Origin: Gemmatimonadota bacterium
GTDB taxonomy: Bacteria > Gemmatimonadota > Gemmatimonadetes > Longimicrobiales > Gaopeijiaceae
Direction of reading: 5' to 3'
DNA: 13,389 nucleotides
NCBI GenBank assembly: GCA_015492755.1
Contig: WGEM01000585.1
Location: forward strand, 1-13,389
Part shown: in pieces, positions 12,583 to 13,389 of the stretch
How positions within the stretch are numbered: position 1 is the stretch's first letter
How the letters are laid out: each line of letters starts with the position of its first letter
Translations under genes and position numbers: made by a program
The notes under the pieces: generated by a model
Databases searched by the model: none
Told to the model about the DNA's origin: nothing
The model's input: the letters and a program-made list of their open reading frames with translations, nothing else

Positions 12583-13389
12583 TCAGTCCGCCCCCTCCAG
12601 TACCGGAACGCTGATGGCGGCGTCCGCCGCACGGGCACGCGCCTCGGCCCGCAACCTGGCCTCCTGCCACAGCGAGTAGATCGCGGGGATCACGATGAGC
12701 GTCAGCAACGTTGCCGTGATCATGCCCCCCACCATGGGCGCCGCAATGCGGCGCATGACGCTGGCACCCGTGCCATGTCCCCAGAAGATGGGGAGCAGTC
12801 CACCTACGATGGCGGTTACCGTCATCATGATGGGCCGGACGCGGTGCGCTGCACCCTCGATGATGGCCTGGCGGAGCGCGGCGGGAGATGCCTCGCGCTT
12901 GCGGTGCTCGTCCCATGCGGCACCGAGGTAGAGGAGCATGATCACGCCGATCTCCGCCGCGACACCCGCCAGCGCGATGAATCCCACACCCGTGGCCACC
13001 GACCAGTTGAAGCCGAGCCACGCCAGGATCAGCACGCCCCCCACGAGGCTGAAGGGGAGTGAGAGCATCACGATGAGCGTCTCGCCCAGACGCCCGAAGT
13101 TCATGTAGAGGAGCACGAAGATGATGAGCAGCGTCGCGGGCACCACCAGCTTGAGTCGCTCCTTCGCCCGCAGCATGTACTCGTACTGCCCGGACCATTG
13201 CATGGTGTAGCCGGGAGGAAGCGTCACCATCTGCTCTACGACCTTCTGCGCCTCCGCCACGTACGAGCCGAGATCGCTCTGCTCCACATCCACAAAGACC
13301 CATGCGGTGGGGAACGCCTGTTCGGTCTTCACCGCCATGGGCCCGCCCACCAGGCGGATGTCCGCCACCTGGCCCAGCGGGATCTGGGC
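12583..13389 (-). CDS. heavy-metal RND efflux pump, CusA/CzcA family, C-terminal part
   Basis: Partial: the 268 C-terminal residues are present and the N-terminal three quarters lie beyond the right edge. The start of the visible part (AQIPLGQVADIRLVGGPMAV) is the porter-domain end common to CusA/CzcA. Next comes LGSYVAEAQKVVEQMVTLPPGYTMQWSGQYEYMLRAKERLK, then the last helices: VPATLLIIFVLLYMNF, GGVLILAWLGFNWSVATGVGFIALAGVAAEIGVIMLLYL, and RPIMMTVTAIVGGLLPIFWGHGTGASVMRRIAAPM. These match the HME-RND subfamily that exports Cu(I)/Ag(I) or divalent ions. The proton-relay Asp residues and the substrate-defining Met/Asp sites are outside the window, so the metal cannot be assigned. It is first in the operon with PII-like and SHOCT genes. 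Confidence 0.95.
   Translation of the reverse strand, partial: AQIPLGQVADIRLVGGPMAVKTEQAFPTAWVFVDVEQSDLGSYVAEAQKVVEQMVTLPPGYTMQWSGQYEYMLRAKERLKLVVPATLLIIFVLLYMNFGRLGETLIVMLSLPFSLVGGVLILAWLGFNWSVATGVGFIALAGVAAEIGVIMLLYLGAAWDEHRKREASPAALRQAIIEGAAHRVRPIMMTVTAIVGGLLPIFWGHGTGASVMRRIAAPMVGGMITATLLTLIVIPAIYSLWQEARLRAEARARAADAAISVPVLEGAD

Noticed and set aside
1..13389. tRNA, rRNA, CRISPR array, insertion sequence or phage attachment site
   Set aside because: None was seen by reading both strands: no spaced repeats of CRISPR type, no transposase motifs and no terminal inverted repeats.

Overview
The window is high-GC DNA from a Gram-negative bacterium: it encodes an outer-membrane beta-barrel protein, a periplasmic copper protein and an RND pump. 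The gene mix (CopC/CopD, PepSY, DUF5676, a PCYCGC-type protein, SHOCT, a PII-like protein beside a heavy-metal RND pump) resembles an environmental lineage such as Gemmatimonadota. That placement is an impression, not a measurement. The whole region looks like a metal-handling island with five transcriptional blocks.

(1) 311-1171, plus strand: an orphan MerR with the exact three-cysteine spacing of the mercury sensor, then a cold-shock protein with a strong terminator (1210-1250).

(2) 3891 down to 1251, minus strand: a compact mer-like operon. It starts at a textbook MerR-type promoter (19-bp spacer, perfect 10-bp dyad). It reads MerR-family regulator, small Cys-rich protein, MerT-like transporter, outer-membrane barrel, and a MerP-like HMA protein. 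The last gene is interrupted by one in-frame TGA exactly where the first Cys of the GMxCxxC metal site should be. Translation continues in the same frame through a complete HMA domain. A stem-loop with a G in its apical loop starts 11 nt after the TGA, with the loop 17 nt after it. The simplest reading is a selenocysteine-containing metal-binding protein (U-x-x-C). Conventional annotation would split it into two fragments.

(3) 5839 down to 3902, minus strand: a PepSY-type membrane protein and a secreted NTF2-like protein.

(4) A set of transcription units sharing one promoter architecture. Three 55-bp elements (5955-6009 plus, 8034-8088 plus, 11103-11157 minus) all read RTGAA-N6-TTCAY-N6-TTCAC-N6-TTCA-N11-(-10 box). 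They precede copC-copD-secreted protein, a Cys-rich PCYCGC-type protein, and a flavoprotein-DUF5676-patatin operon. The 11-bp direct-repeat period points to an OmpR/PhoB-family response regulator, which is not in the window. This is a small regulon readable directly from sequence.

(5) 13389 down to 11588, minus strand: the C-terminal third of a CusA/CzcA-type RND pump, a PII-like protein, a SHOCT membrane protein and a frameshifted gene remnant. Beyond it lies a decayed RnfA/NqrE-like fragment (11185-11436) with an internal TAG.
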